NCBI RefSeq assembly: GCF_001984095.1
Contig: NZ_LYVQ01000039.1
Coordinates: 1 to 36,117 of the forward strand
Source: Pelomonas sp. KK5
GTDB taxonomy: Bacteria > Pseudomonadota > Gammaproteobacteria > Burkholderiales > Burkholderiaceae_C
Reading direction: 5' to 3'
DNA: 36,117 bases
Shown: piece by piece, positions 23,704 to 32,265 of the stretch
Layout of the letters: each line of letters starts with the position of its first letter
Position numbering within the stretch: position 1 is the stretch's first letter
The notes under the pieces: generated by a model
Database searches by the model: none
Told to the model about the DNA's origin: nothing
The model's input: only the letters and a program-made list of their open reading frames with translations
Translations under genes and position numbers: made by a program

Positions 23704-24888
23704 ATGATGATGACGAACATGCATCGAGCCGGCCGCAAATGGGGACAAGCGATCCTGGCCGCCGCTGCCCTGCTGGCCGCCCAGTCGGCGCTGGCGGTCA
23801 ATGACCTGCCCGGCGGCCCGGCGGTCAACCAGATCAATCTGCAGCCGCCGGTCACCCAGATCGCGCATGACCAGATGTGGCTGCACAACTTCATGCTCGT
23901 CATCTGCCTGGTGATCTTCATCGCCGTGTTCGGCGTGATGTTCTATTCCATCTTCAAGCACCGCAAGAGCAAGGGCGCGGTCTCGGCCACCTTCCACGAG
24001 AGCGTGGCCGTCGAGATCGCCTGGACCATCGTGCCCTTCATCATCGTGATCCTGATGGCCCTGCCGGCCACCAAGGTGGTCGTCGCGATGAAGGACACCA
24101 CCAACGCCGACATCACGATCAAGACCACCGGCTACCAGTGGAAGTGGGGCTACGACTACATCAAGGGCGAGGGCGAGGGCATCGGCTTCCTGTCCACGCT
24201 GGACGTGGCGCAGCGCGAGTCCTCCGACTCCGGCAAGCCCGAGGTGGTCGACAACTACCTGCTGAAGGTGGACAACCCGCTGGTCGTGCCGGTCGACAAG
24301 AAGATCCGCATCATCACCACCGCCAACGACGTGATCCACTCCTGGGGTGTGCCGGCCTTCGGCGTCAAGCAGGATGCGGTGCCCGGCTTCGTGCGCGACA
24401 CCTGGTTCAAGGCCGAGAAGGTCGGTGACTACTACGGCCAGTGCGTGGAGCTGTGCGGCAAGGAGCACGCCTACATGCCCATCCACGTGAAGGTGCTGTC
24501 TGCCGCCGACTACACCGCCTGGGTGGCCGCCAAGGCCAAGGAAGCCGCCGCCAAGGCCGACGATCCGAACAAGGTCTGGGAGATGGCTCCGCTGATGGCC
24601 CGCGGCGAGAAGGTCTACGCGTCCAACTGCGCCGTCTGCCACCAGCCCAACGGCAAGGGCGCCGGCCCGATCAAGCCGCTGGACGGCTCGCCCATCGTCA
24701 ACGACGAGGACAAGAACAAGCAGATCCTGACCGTGCTGCACGGCGCCGGCAACGGCGCGATGCCCTCGTGGAAGGCGCTGAGCGACACCGACCTCGCCGC
24801 GGTGATCACCTACACGAAGAACAACTGGTCCAACAAGACGGGCCAGATCGTCCAGCCCGCCGAAGTGCTGGCCGATCGCAGCAAGTAA
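23704..24888 (+). CDS. coxB: Cytochrome c oxidase subunit II with fused cytochrome c domain
   Basis: 394-residue subunit of the aa3-type terminal oxidase. A signal peptide (cleavage near ALA31) is followed by two transmembrane helices (about 60-82 and 100-122). The periplasmic CuA domain has ligands H212, C247, E249, C251, H255 and M258 (CVELCGKEHAYM). A C-terminal class I cytochrome c domain has heme motif C309-A-V-C312-H313 and axial Met M353. It accepts electrons from cytochrome c and passes them through CuA to subunit I. ATG at 23704 begins a normal signal peptide. It is first in the cox operon. Confidence 0.96.
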   Translation: MMMTNMHRAGRKWGQAILAAAALLAAQSALAVNDLPGGPAVNQINLQPPVTQIAHDQMWLHNFMLVICLVIFIAVFGVMFYSIFKHRKSKGAVSATFHESVAVEIAWTIVPFIIVILMALPATKVVVAMKDTTNADITIKTTGYQWKWGYDYIKGEGEGIGFLSTLDVAQRESSDSGKPEVVDNYLLKVDNPLVVPVDKKIRIITTANDVIHSWGVPAFGVKQDAVPGFVRDTWFKAEKVGDYYGQCVELCGKEHAYMPIHVKVLSAADYTAWVAAKAKEAAAKADDPNKVWEMAPLMARGEKVYASNCAVCHQPNGKGAGPIKPLDGSPIVNDEDKNKQILTVLHGAGNGAMPSWKALSDTDLAAVITYTKNNWSNKTGQIVQPAEVLADRSK

Positions 24889-24897
24889 GGAATCGAC

Positions 24898-26529
24898 ATG
24901 AGTGCAGTGATTGGCCACGACGACGTCCACGGTCACGACGACCACCACGACGATCATCACCATGCCCCGGCCGGCTGGCGCCGCTGGGTCTTCGCCACCA
25001 ACCACAAGGACATCGGGACGCTGTACCTGCTGTTCTCGTTCACGATGCTGATGATCGGCGGCATCCTGGCGCTGTGCATCCGCGCCGAGCTGTTCAAGCC
25101 GGGCCTGCAGTTCTTCAACCCCGAGCTGTTCAACCAGTTCACCACGATGCACGGGCTGATCATGGTGTTCGGCGCGATCATGCCGGCCTTCGTCGGCTTC
25201 GCGAACTGGATGATCCCGCTGCAGATCGGCGCCGGCGACATGGCCTTCGCGCGGATGAACAACTTCAGCTTCTGGCTGATGATCCCCGCGGCCATCATGC
25301 TGGTGGCGTCCTTCTTCATGCCCGGCGGCGCGCCCGCCGCGGGCTGGACGCTCTACGCCCCGCTGACGCTGCAGATGGGCCCGTCGATGGACGGCGGCAT
25401 CTTCGCGATGCACATCCTCGGCGCCTCGTCGATCATGGGCTCGATCAACATCATCGTCACCATCCTGAACATGCGCGCTCCGGGCATGACGCTGATGAAG
25501 ATGCCGATGTTCGCCTGGACCTGGCTGATCACCGCCTACCTGCTGATCGCCGTGATGCCGGTGCTCGCTGGCGCGATCACGATGACGCTGACCGACCGCC
25601 ACTTCGGCACCAGCTTCTTCAACCCCGCCGGTGGCGGCGACCCGGTGATGTACCAGCACATCTTCTGGTTCTTCGGCCACCCCGAGGTCTACATCATGAT
25701 CTTGCCGGCCTTCGGCATCGTGAGCCAGATCGTGCCGGCCTTCGCCCGCAAGCGCCTGTTCGGCTACGCCTCGATGGTGTACGCCACCGCGTCCATCGCG
25801 ATCCTGTCCTTCATCGTCTGGGCCCACCACATGTTCGCCACCGGCATGCCGGTGACGGGCCAACTGTTCTTCATGTACGCGACGATGCTGATCGCCGTGC
25901 CCACCGGCGTGAAGATCTTCAACTGGCTGGCCACGATGTGGCGCGGCTCGATGACCTTCGAGACGCCGATGCTGTTCGCCGTCGGCTTCATCTTCGTGTT
26001 CACGATGGGCGGCTTCACCGGCCTGATCCTGGCGATGGCGCCGGTGGACATCCAGCTGCAGGACACCTACTACGTCGTCGCCCACTTCCACTACGTGCTG
26101 GTGGCCGGCTCGCTGTACGCGCTGTTCGCCGGCGTCTACTACTGGGGCCCGAAGTGGACCGGCGTGATGTATTCGGAGACCCGCGGCAAGATCCACTTCT
26201 GGGGCTCGCTGATCTTCTTCAACGTCACCTTCTTCCCGATGCACTTCCTGGGTCTGGCCGGCATGCCGCGTCGCTATGCCGACTACCCGATGCAGTTCGC
26301 CAACTTCAACGAGATCGCCTCGATCGGCGCCTTCGGCTTCGGCTTCATGCAGGTCTACTTCTTCCTGTTCGTCGTCGTCCCGATGATGCGCGGCCAGGGC
26401 GAGAAGGCGCCGCAGAAGCCCTGGGAAGCCGCCGAGGGCCTGGAGTGGGAAGTGCCGTCGCCGGCCCCGTTCCACACCTTCGAGAACCCGCCGAAGCTGG
26501 ACCGCTCGGCGACCAAGATCATCGGCTGA
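24898..26529 (+). CDS. coxA: Cytochrome c oxidase subunit I
   Basis: 543-residue, twelve-helix catalytic subunit reducing oxygen and pumping protons in the inner membrane. Heme a ligands are H85 (TMHGLIM) and H398, and the heme a3 ligand is H396 (VVAHFHYV). CuB ligands are H261, H310 and H311, with cross-link Tyr Y265 and E263 in GHPEVY. The protein begins with a His-rich cytoplasmic stretch (8 His within residues 7-22), unusual compared with the plain N-termini of many homologues. It starts 9 bp after coxB. Confidence 0.97.
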   Translation: MSAVIGHDDVHGHDDHHDDHHHAPAGWRRWVFATNHKDIGTLYLLFSFTMLMIGGILALCIRAELFKPGLQFFNPELFNQFTTMHGLIMVFGAIMPAFVGFANWMIPLQIGAGDMAFARMNNFSFWLMIPAAIMLVASFFMPGGAPAAGWTLYAPLTLQMGPSMDGGIFAMHILGASSIMGSINIIVTILNMRAPGMTLMKMPMFAWTWLITAYLLIAVMPVLAGAITMTLTDRHFGTSFFNPAGGGDPVMYQHIFWFFGHPEVYIMILPAFGIVSQIVPAFARKRLFGYASMVYATASIAILSFIVWAHHMFATGMPVTGQLFFMYATMLIAVPTGVKIFNWLATMWRGSMTFETPMLFAVGFIFVFTMGGFTGLILAMAPVDIQLQDTYYVVAHFHYVLVAGSLYALFAGVYYWGPKWTGVMYSETRGKIHFWGSLIFFNVTFFPMHFLGLAGMPRRYADYPMQFANFNEIASIGAFGFGFMQVYFFLFVVVPMMRGQGEKAPQKPWEAAEGLEWEVPSPAPFHTFENPPKLDRSATKIIG

Positions 26530-26548
26530 GCCTGACGACGACCGCGCC

Positions 26549-26665
26549 ATGAGCACCACGCCCGAGCAACGCAAGAAGAACCTGACGCTGGCGCTGACGC
26601 TGGCCAGCGTCGCCGTGGTCTTCTTCGTCGGCTTCATCGCCAAGATCGCCCTGTACGGCTTCTGA
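26549..26665 (+). CDS. Small cytochrome oxidase assembly protein (38 aa, single transmembrane helix)
   Basis: 38-residue protein between coxA and ctaG. A polar N-terminus (MSTTPEQRKKNLTLAL) is followed by one hydrophobic helix (about 14-35, ending AKIALYGF). Small open reading frames with this layout at this position recur in betaproteobacterial cox operons and are described as oxidase assembly proteins; I infer the same role. It starts 19 bp after coxA and ends 8 bp before ctaG, so it fills a gap that would otherwise be empty. Confidence 0.82.
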   Translation: MSTTPEQRKKNLTLALTLASVAVVFFVGFIAKIALYGF

Positions 26666-26673
26666 AGAAGACC

Positions 26674-27276
26674 ATGAAGCTGGCACGCGCCCTGCGCCGC
26701 GACAACCTGGTGATGACCGGCAAGCTGCTGGTCGTCGTCGCGCTGATGGGCGGCTTCGGCTATGCGCTGGTGCCGCTGTACAAGGCGGTGTGCAAGTCGC
26801 TGGGCATCAACGTGCTGTCGCTGTCCGAGCTGCAGGGCGCGAATGCCGCCGAGCCGAAGAACCTGCAGGTGGACAAGAGCCGCAGCATCGAGGTCGAGTT
26901 CGACGCCAATGCCCGCGGCCCCTGGGAGTTCAAGCCGGCGGTGCGCCACCTGAGCGTGCATCCGGGCGAGCTGACCACGGTGATGTACGAGTTCCGCAAC
27001 GTGCAGCCGCGCACGATGTCCGCCCAGGCGATCCCGAGCTACGCCCCGGCCCAGGCGCAGGCGCACTTCACCAAGGTGGAGTGCTTCTGCTTCAACGAAT
27101 ACACGCTGAAGCCCGGCGAGAGCAAGCAGTGGCCGGTGGTGTTCTTCGTGGACCCGAAGCTGCCGAAGGACGTCAAGACGATCACGCTGTCCTACACCTT
27201 CTTCGAGGTGCCGGGCAAGGGCGGCGCCGGCAACGGCCAGGCCGCGGCGGTCGTGCTGGCGCCGAAAAAGCTATGA
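26674..27276 (+). CDS. ctaG: Cytochrome c oxidase copper-assembly protein CtaG/Cox11
   Basis: 200-residue protein inserted by one N-terminal helix (about residues 15-33), with a periplasmic Ig-like domain that delivers copper to the CuB site of subunit I. The Cu-binding motif CFCF has C137 and C139; C40 lies just after the membrane helix, as in Cox11. Conserved segments PLYKAVC and ECFCFNEYTLKPGE are present. Its stop overlaps the start of the next gene (ATGA). Confidence 0.95.
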   Translation: MKLARALRRDNLVMTGKLLVVVALMGGFGYALVPLYKAVCKSLGINVLSLSELQGANAAEPKNLQVDKSRSIEVEFDANARGPWEFKPAVRHLSVHPGELTTVMYEFRNVQPRTMSAQAIPSYAPAQAQAHFTKVECFCFNEYTLKPGESKQWPVVFFVDPKLPKDVKTITLSYTFFEVPGKGGAGNGQAAAVVLAPKKL

Positions 27277-27527
27277 CGGCCAGCGACGACAGGCCGGGCG
27301 AGGACCTCAAGCAGGCCGTGGCGCGGCCGGTGTCGTTCTGGCAGACGGTGCGGGCGGTGGCCTGGTCCTTCTTCGGCGTGCGCCGGGGTGCGGATCACGA
27401 GAAGGACATGGCGGGCCTGAACCCGGTCCACGTCATCATCGCCGGCGTCATCGGCGCGGCGCTGTTCGTGCTGGTGCTGGTGCTGCTGGTGCAATGGGTC
27501 GTCGGCAGCGGCGCGGCCGGCGGCTGA
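27273..27527 (+). CDS. DUF2970-type small membrane protein
   Basis: 84-residue protein with a charged N-terminus, a WQTVRAVAWSFFGVRRG segment and one C-terminal helix (about residues 53-77, VIIAGVIGAALFVLVLVLLVQWVV). The position between ctaG and coxC, together with the SFFGVR motif, matches the DUF2970 family, which has no assigned biochemical function. The 4-nt overlap with ctaG implies coupled translation and a role in oxidase assembly or stability. Confidence 0.85.
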   Translation: MTASDDRPGEDLKQAVARPVSFWQTVRAVAWSFFGVRRGADHEKDMAGLNPVHVIIAGVIGAALFVLVLVLLVQWVVGSGAAGG

Positions 27528-27588
27528 ATCCGAATACAGAATCGCTTAACCAAGATCACAGACTAGAGATCGATCGAGGAGTAGACAA

Positions 27589-28473
27589 ATGTCGTCATCG
27601 ACCACCCCGGGCCACGCCCCTTACTACTTCGTGCCGAGCCCGTCGCGGCATCCGGTGATGGCCGCCATCGGCCTGTTCTTCGTGATCCTGGGCGCCAGCC
27701 AGTGGGTCAACGGAGCCGGCTGGGGCGCCTACTCGGTGCTGTTCGGCCTGCTGTGGTGGGCCTTCGTGCTCAAGCAGTGGTTCGGCGACGCGATCCGCGA
27801 GAGCGAGGGCGGCCAGTACGGCGACCGCATCGACCTCTCCTACCGCTGGAGCATGGGCTGGTTCATCTTCTCGGAGGTGATGTTCTTCGGCGCCTTCTTC
27901 GGTGCGCTGTACTGGGCCCGCGTGCACTCGGTGCCCAACCTCGGCAGCCTCGAGAACTCGCTGCTGTGGCCCGACTTCAAGGGCCTGTGGCCCAGCGTCG
28001 CGGCAGGCCTGACCGCTTCGCCGGCCGGCACCACCGAGCCCTTCACCACCGTCGGCCCCTGGCCGCTGCCCACCGTCAACACGGCGCTGCTGCTGACCTC
28101 CGGCGTGACGCTGACGATCGCCCACCATGCGCTGCTGGACAACCAGCGCGGCAAGACGATCGCCTTCATGTGGATCACCGTGCTGCTGGGCATCGCCTTC
28201 CTGATCTGCCAGGGCGTCGAGTACCACCACGCCTACACCGAGCTGAATCTCAAGCTCAGCTCCGGCGTCTTCGGCTCCACCTTCTTCATGCTGACCGGCT
28301 TCCACGGCTTCCACGTGTTCGTCGGCATGATGATGCTGCTGTTCATCACGCTGCGCCTGATGAAGGGCCACTTCACCTCGGAGCGCCACTTCGGCTTCGA
28401 AGGCGCGGCCTGGTACTGGCACTTCGTCGACGTCGTCTGGCTGGGCCTCTACATCGTCGTCTACTGGATGTAA
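27589..28473 (+). CDS. coxC: Cytochrome c oxidase subunit III
   Basis: 294-residue, seven-helix integral membrane subunit that stabilises subunit I and its proton uptake. Typical stretches are YYFVPSPSRHPVMAAIGLF, MGWFIFSEVMFFGAFFGALYWAR, QGVEYHHAYTELNLKLSSGVFGSTFFMLTGFHGFHVFVG and AWYWHFVDVVWLGLYIVVYWM at the C-terminus. A good ribosome binding site (GAGGAG) precedes the ATG. The 61-bp gap before it is AT-richer than its surroundings, but I see no clear promoter in it. Confidence 0.97.
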   Translation: MSSSTTPGHAPYYFVPSPSRHPVMAAIGLFFVILGASQWVNGAGWGAYSVLFGLLWWAFVLKQWFGDAIRESEGGQYGDRIDLSYRWSMGWFIFSEVMFFGAFFGALYWARVHSVPNLGSLENSLLWPDFKGLWPSVAAGLTASPAGTTEPFTTVGPWPLPTVNTALLLTSGVTLTIAHHALLDNQRGKTIAFMWITVLLGIAFLICQGVEYHHAYTELNLKLSSGVFGSTFFMLTGFHGFHVFVGMMMLLFITLRLMKGHFTSERHFGFEGAAWYWHFVDVVWLGLYIVVYWM

Positions 28474-28495
28474 GGCATCCCGCCTGACCAGCGAG

Positions 28496-28527
28496 GGCGC
28501 CGCGGCGACGCGGCGCCTTTGTCTTTT
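28496..28527 (+). terminator. Intrinsic terminator after coxC
   Basis: GGCGCCGC (28496-28503) and GCGGCGCC (28510-28517) form an 8-bp stem with a GGCGAC loop, followed by TTTGTCTTTT. It closes the coxB-coxC operon just before the oppositely directed small membrane protein gene. Confidence 0.85.
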
Positions 28528-28740
28528 CTAACGCTGCTGCAGTTGCAGCCCGCCCGGCTCGATCCAGCCCATCTTCCAGCTCAGCAGGATGAACAGGAAC
28601 AGCGCCACCGACACGCCGATGCGCACCGTCAGCGCACGCGCCATGTTGCGCGTGCCGCGGCGGCTCTTCAGCATGAAGAAGCCGGCGGCCGCGAGGGCGG
28701 CCAGGATGCCGACGAGGGCCAGGGCGACGATCAGTTTCAT
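28528..28740 (-). CDS. DUF2909-type twin-transmembrane protein
   Basis: 70-residue membrane protein with two helices (about residues 3-24 and 40-58) joined by a basic loop (KSRRGTRNMARALTVR). The second helix ends in SWKMGWIEPGG. It matches the small DUF2909 proteins found beside SURF1 in betaproteobacteria; function is unknown. It is divergent from SURF1 with only 11 bp between start codons. CATAAT (28754-28749, minus) lies 8 nt before its ATG and overlaps the SURF1 start codon. Confidence 0.85.
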   Translation of the reverse strand: MKLIVALALVGILAALAAAGFFMLKSRRGTRNMARALTVRIGVSVALFLFILLSWKMGWIEPGGLQLQQR

Positions 28741-28751
28741 GGGCGGGCATT

Positions 28752-29471
28752 ATGGGTGAGGCACGGCGGCGCTTCCTGATCGTGACCGTGGCGGCGCTGG
28801 CGGCGGTGGCGCTGACCGCGCGGCTGGGCGTCTGGCAGCTCGATCGCGCGGCGCAGAAGCGCGCGATGCAGGCGGCGATCGATGCCGGTGGCCGTCTCGC
28901 GCCGCTGGGCAATGCCGACCTGCAGCCGGACGATTCGCAGCTGCACCGCGCCGTCCGCCTGCGCGGCCACTGGCTGGCGGACCGCACGGTCTACCTCGAG
29001 AACCGCCCGATGCACGAGCGCGTCGGCTTCTACGTCGTCACGCCGCTGCAGCTGGCCGATCGCTCCGAAGCCATCCTCGTGCAGCGGGGCTGGGCGCCGC
29101 GCGACGCGCGGGACCGCACGAAGCTGCCCGAGCTGCCCGCCGCTAACGGCGAGATCGAGCTGACCGGGCGCCTCGAGCTCGCGCCGACGCGGGTCTTCGA
29201 GCTGGGCGAGGCGGCCAGCGGGCCGATCCGGCAGAATCTGGCCTCCGCCGCCTTCGCGCAGGAGGCGCCACGGTTGAAGCTCCTGCCGCTGACCGTCTTC
29301 CAGACGCAGCCGGCAGGCGCGGGCGACGACCTGCCGCGCGACTGGCCAGCGCCGGACCTCGGCCTGTCCAAGCACTACGGCTACGCATTTCAATGGTTTG
29401 CGCTGAGCGCACTGTTCCTGGGTCTCTATGTCTGGTTCCAACTCATCCAACCCCGGCACCACAAGGCCTGA
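28752..29471 (+). CDS. SURF1-family cytochrome oxidase assembly protein
   Basis: 239-residue protein with two membrane helices, at about residues 8-27 and 211-233, enclosing a periplasmic domain. SURF1 signatures include GVWQLDRAAQKRAMQ, VRLRGHWLADRTVYLENRP, GFYVVTPLQL, ILVQRGWAPRD and HYGYAFQWFALS near the C-terminus. SURF1 helps insert heme a into subunit I. The start at 28752 leaves 11 bp to the divergent DUF2909 gene, so no room remains for a normal 5' leader with ribosome binding site. Its 3' end overlaps the next gene by 44 nt. Confidence 0.93.
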   Translation: MGEARRRFLIVTVAALAAVALTARLGVWQLDRAAQKRAMQAAIDAGGRLAPLGNADLQPDDSQLHRAVRLRGHWLADRTVYLENRPMHERVGFYVVTPLQLADRSEAILVQRGWAPRDARDRTKLPELPAANGEIELTGRLELAPTRVFELGEAASGPIRQNLASAAFAQEAPRLKLLPLTVFQTQPAGAGDDLPRDWPAPDLGLSKHYGYAFQWFALSALFLGLYVWFQLIQPRHHKA

Positions 29472-30135
29472 CCCCTTCGAGCTGACGGTGCACAGCCTGC
29501 CCGACCCGGTCGCCAGTGCCGAGCAGCAGCGCCGCCGCGGCCGGCTGGGCGTGGCGATGGTGCTGCTGGTCTGCGCCGCGCCGGTGATCGCCTCCTACTT
29601 CGCCTTCTACGGCCTCAAGCTCAGCGGTCGCGCGATCGGCGAGCTGATCGTGCCCACGGTCGACCTGCCGCCCGCGCTGAAGCTGACGGACCTGGATGGC
29701 CAGCCCGTCAAGGCCGAATCGCTGAAGGGCCAGTGGCTGCTGACCGTGGTGCAGGAGGCCGCCTGCGACGCGGCCTGCGAGAAGGCCTTGTTCGCCCAAC
29801 GCCAGCTGCGCGAGATGTTCGGCAAGGAGCGCGACAAGGTGGATAAGCTCTGGCTGATCCCCACCGACGACGGCGCCGTTCCCGCGCTGCGCCCCGAGCT
29901 GCGCAAGGCCGTCACCGAAGGCGTCCCGGTGACCGTGCTCTACGCGCCGCGCGCCGAGCTGCAGGCCTGGCTGAAGCCGGGCGCCGGGCATCAGCTGAAC
30001 GAACATTTCTTCGTCGTCGACCCGATGGGCCGCTGGATGCTGCGCTCGCAGCCCAACCCCGACCCGATGGACATCAAGAAGGACATGGACAAGCTGCTCA
30101 AGGCCAACGCCGGCTGGGACCAGCCCGGAAGATGA
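29428..30135 (+). CDS. Membrane-anchored SCO/thioredoxin-like protein
   Basis: 235-residue protein with a Pro/Ser-rich N-terminus, one transmembrane helix (about residues 41-61) and a periplasmic thioredoxin-like domain. The domain begins LTDLDGQPVKAESLKGQWLLTVVQEAAC; its Cys pair is C113-xxx-C117, the spacing seen in Sco copper chaperones. No Sco-type conserved distal His is evident; HQLNEHFFVVDPMGRW is at the matching place, so H residues there could serve. It lies between SURF1 and ctaA, where related genomes have a similar gene often left unnamed. A role in CuA reduction or metalation is inferred. ATG at 29428 overlaps SURF1 by 44 nt; a later start is possible. Confidence 0.8.
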   Translation: MSGSNSSNPGTTRPDPFELTVHSLPDPVASAEQQRRRGRLGVAMVLLVCAAPVIASYFAFYGLKLSGRAIGELIVPTVDLPPALKLTDLDGQPVKAESLKGQWLLTVVQEAACDAACEKALFAQRQLREMFGKERDKVDKLWLIPTDDGAVPALRPELRKAVTEGVPVTVLYAPRAELQAWLKPGAGHQLNEHFFVVDPMGRWMLRSQPNPDPMDIKKDMDKLLKANAGWDQPGR

Positions 30136-30140
30136 CCCAC

Positions 30141-30225
30141 CCCCGAAGCGCCTGCGGCGCTCCCCCTCAAGGGGGCGCACCCAGCGGCCTGGCGGAGCCA
30201 GTTCCGCGGGTGCCGCGCGACGGGG
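30141..30225 (+). repeat. REP-like intergenic palindromic element
   Basis: The gap between the SCO-like gene and ctaA holds a run of short hairpins: AGCGCC/GGCGCT (30147-30161), CCCCC/GGGGG around TCAA (30162-30175), and CTGG/CCAG further on, ending in a GC-rich stretch. I recognise this kind of sequence as a common intergenic repeat in Burkholderiales genomes. Only one copy is in the window, so repeat status is from memory, not seen here. Confidence 0.5.
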
Positions 30226-30243
30226 CGCTTTGAAATCGTGACG

Positions 30244-31338
30244 ATGGTAAGTACTGCTCCCTATGACCTTGCGCCGGCCGGCCAGTTGCTGGCCTTCGGC
30301 GCGCTGATCGCCGCCGGCCCGCTGCTGTGGTGGCGCCAGCGCTCGCGCGCGGCCACGCCGGCGGCCCGGCTGCGTGCGCTGACGGTGCTGACGCTGTTCC
30401 TGACCTTCGACCTGGTCCTGTTCGGCGCCTTCACGCGCCTGACCGATTCCGGCCTCGGCTGCCCCGACTGGCCCGGCTGCTACGCCCAGTCCAACCCGCT
30501 GGCGGCGCATGCCGAGATCCATGCGGCGCAGACGGCGCTGCCCAGCGGCCCGGTGACGCACAACAAGGCCTGGATCGAGATGATCCACCGCTACCTGGCC
30601 GGCGCCGTGGGTTTTCTCTGCCTGGTGCTGTGCGTGATGAGCTGGCGCCTGAAGGACCGCGGCGCGATCTCGCCCTGGTGGTCGACGCTGACGGCCGGCT
30701 GGGTGATGCTGCAGGGCGCCTTCGGGGCCTGGACGGTGACGATGAAACTGTTCCCGGCCATCGTCACGCTGCATCTGCTGCTGGCGCTGGGGCTCCTGGT
30801 GCTGCTCGCCTGGCAGGCCCAGGCCTATGAGCCGAAGCCGCTGAAGCTGCCCCTTGGCTTGCGCCGCGCGGGCTGGCTGGTGTTCGCGCTGTGCGTGCTG
30901 CAGGTGGCGCTGGGCGGCTGGGTCAGCACCAACTATGCGGTGCTGGCCTGCAGCGAGTTCCCGCAGTGCCAGGCGGGGGCCTGGTGGCCGGCCACCGATT
31001 TCGGCCAGGGCTTCACGCTGTGGCGGCACCTGGGGCAGGGCGCCGATGGCGGCTATCTGCCCTTCGCGGCGCTGACGGCCATCCACCTGTCTCACCGCAT
31101 CGGCGCCGCCGTGGTGTTCATCGCGCTGCTGGCCTTCGCCTGGCGCCTGTGGTCGAGTGAACAGGCCCGCCCCTGGGCCGTTCGCCTGCTGCTGGTGGCC
31201 GCCTGGCAGGGCGCCACCGGCATCTCCAACGTCGTGCTCGACTGGCCCATCGTCGCCGCCCTGGCCCACACCGGCGGCGCCGCGATGCTGCTGACCCTCC
31301 TGAGCTTTTTCCTCGCCCGCCTTCATCAGGCGCGCTGA
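30244..31338 (+). CDS. ctaA: Heme A synthase (CtaA/Cox15 type)
   Basis: 364-residue integral membrane protein with about eight helices that oxidises heme O to heme A. Conserved His regions are THNKAWIEMIHRYLAG, IVTLHLLLALG, AIHLSHRIGAA and LAHTGGAA. The two Cys pairs typical of type-1/2 enzymes appear as GCPDWPGC and ACSEFPQC. ATG at 30244 is chosen; an in-frame GTG at 30238 adds two residues, and neither has a clear ribosome binding site. It precedes ctaB, which makes the heme O substrate. Confidence 0.94.
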   Translation: MVSTAPYDLAPAGQLLAFGALIAAGPLLWWRQRSRAATPAARLRALTVLTLFLTFDLVLFGAFTRLTDSGLGCPDWPGCYAQSNPLAAHAEIHAAQTALPSGPVTHNKAWIEMIHRYLAGAVGFLCLVLCVMSWRLKDRGAISPWWSTLTAGWVMLQGAFGAWTVTMKLFPAIVTLHLLLALGLLVLLAWQAQAYEPKPLKLPLGLRRAGWLVFALCVLQVALGGWVSTNYAVLACSEFPQCQAGAWWPATDFGQGFTLWRHLGQGADGGYLPFAALTAIHLSHRIGAAVVFIALLAFAWRLWSSEQARPWAVRLLLVAAWQGATGISNVVLDWPIVAALAHTGGAAMLLTLLSFFLARLHQAR

Positions 31339-31359
31339 ATCCCGCTACGCTTGCCCGTT

Positions 31360-32265
31360 ATGTCCTCGACTTCCTCCGCCACCCATGCGCCCCTGAGCTC
31401 GCGCTGGCAGCAGTTCTATCAACTGACCAAGCCGCGCGTCGTGCAGCTGATCGTGTTCTGCGCGGTCATCGGCATGGCGCTGGCCATCCCCGGCCTGCCG
31501 CAGGGCCGCGAGTGGGGCGTGATCATCGCCGCCACCGTCGGCATCTGGCTGGTGGCCGGTGCTGCCGCCGCCTTCAACTGCCTGGTCGAGGAGAAGATCG
31601 ATGCGCGGATGAAGCGCACCGCCTGGCGCGCCACCGCGCGCGGCGAGCTGAGCCATGCGCAGACGGCGAGCTTCTCGGCGCTGCTGTGCGCCGTCGGCTC
31701 GGCCATCCTCTGGTTCTTCGTCAACCCGCTGACGATGTGGCTGACCTTCGCCACCTTCATCGGCTACGCGGTGATCTACACCGTGATCCTGAAGCCGATG
31801 ACGCCGCAGAACATCGTCATCGGCGGCGCCTCCGGCGCGATGCCGCCGGTGCTGGGCTGGGCCGCGGTGCGCGGGGACGTGGGCCACGAGGCCATGCTGC
31901 TGTGCCTGATCATCTTCCTGTGGACCCCGCCGCATTTCTGGGCCCTGGCCCTGTACCGCACCGAGGACTACCGCAAGTCCGGCCTGCCGATGCTGCCTGT
32001 GACCCACGGCGCCGACTACACCAAGCTGCAGATCGTCCTCTACACCTGGGTGCTGCTGGCCGCCACGCTGCTGCCCTACCTGACCGAGATGAGCGGCTGG
32101 ATCTACCTGGTCAGCGCCATCGTGCTGGGGCTGATGTTCTGCGCCTACGCGATCCGGCTGTGGCGCAACTATTCGGATGAACTGGCGCGCAAGACCTTCT
32201 GGTTCTCGATCTGGTACCTGTCCGCGCTGTTCGCCGCGCTGCTCGTCGACCACTACCTGCTATGA
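31360..32265 (+). CDS. ctaB: Protoheme IX farnesyltransferase (heme O synthase)
   Basis: 301-residue UbiA-superfamily membrane prenyltransferase converting protoheme to heme O. The first Asp-rich motif region is [15 protein letters not shown], in which Glu replaces the usual first Asp. The second is [16 protein letters not shown], with [12 protein letters not shown] before it. ATG at 31360 gives the familiar start before [22 protein letters not shown] at 31351 is not needed. TACGCT (31346-31351) ends 8 nt before the ATG, the same spacing as other -10 candidates here. The stop overlaps sco (ATGA). Confidence 0.95.
   Translation: MSSTSSATHAPLSSRWQQFYQLTKPRVVQLIVFCAVIGMALAIPGLPQGREWGVIIAATVGIWLVAGAAAAFNCLVEEKIDARMKRTAWRATARGELSHAQTASFSALLCAVGSAILWFFVNPLTMWLTFATFIGYAVIYTVILKPMTPQNIVIGGASGAMPPVLGWAAVRGDVGHEAMLLCLIIFLWTPPHFWALALYRTEDYRKSGLPMLPVTHGADYTKLQIVLYTWVLLAATLLPYLTEMSGWIYLVSAIVLGLMFCAYAIRLWRNYSDELARKTFWFSIWYLSALFAALLVDHYLL

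Noticed and set aside
23509-27066. A long antisense open frame opposite coxB, coxA and ctaG
   Set aside because: Same codon-bias effect; the predicted protein is His/Arg/Asp-rich low-complexity sequence, while the plus strand encodes clear oxidase subunits.
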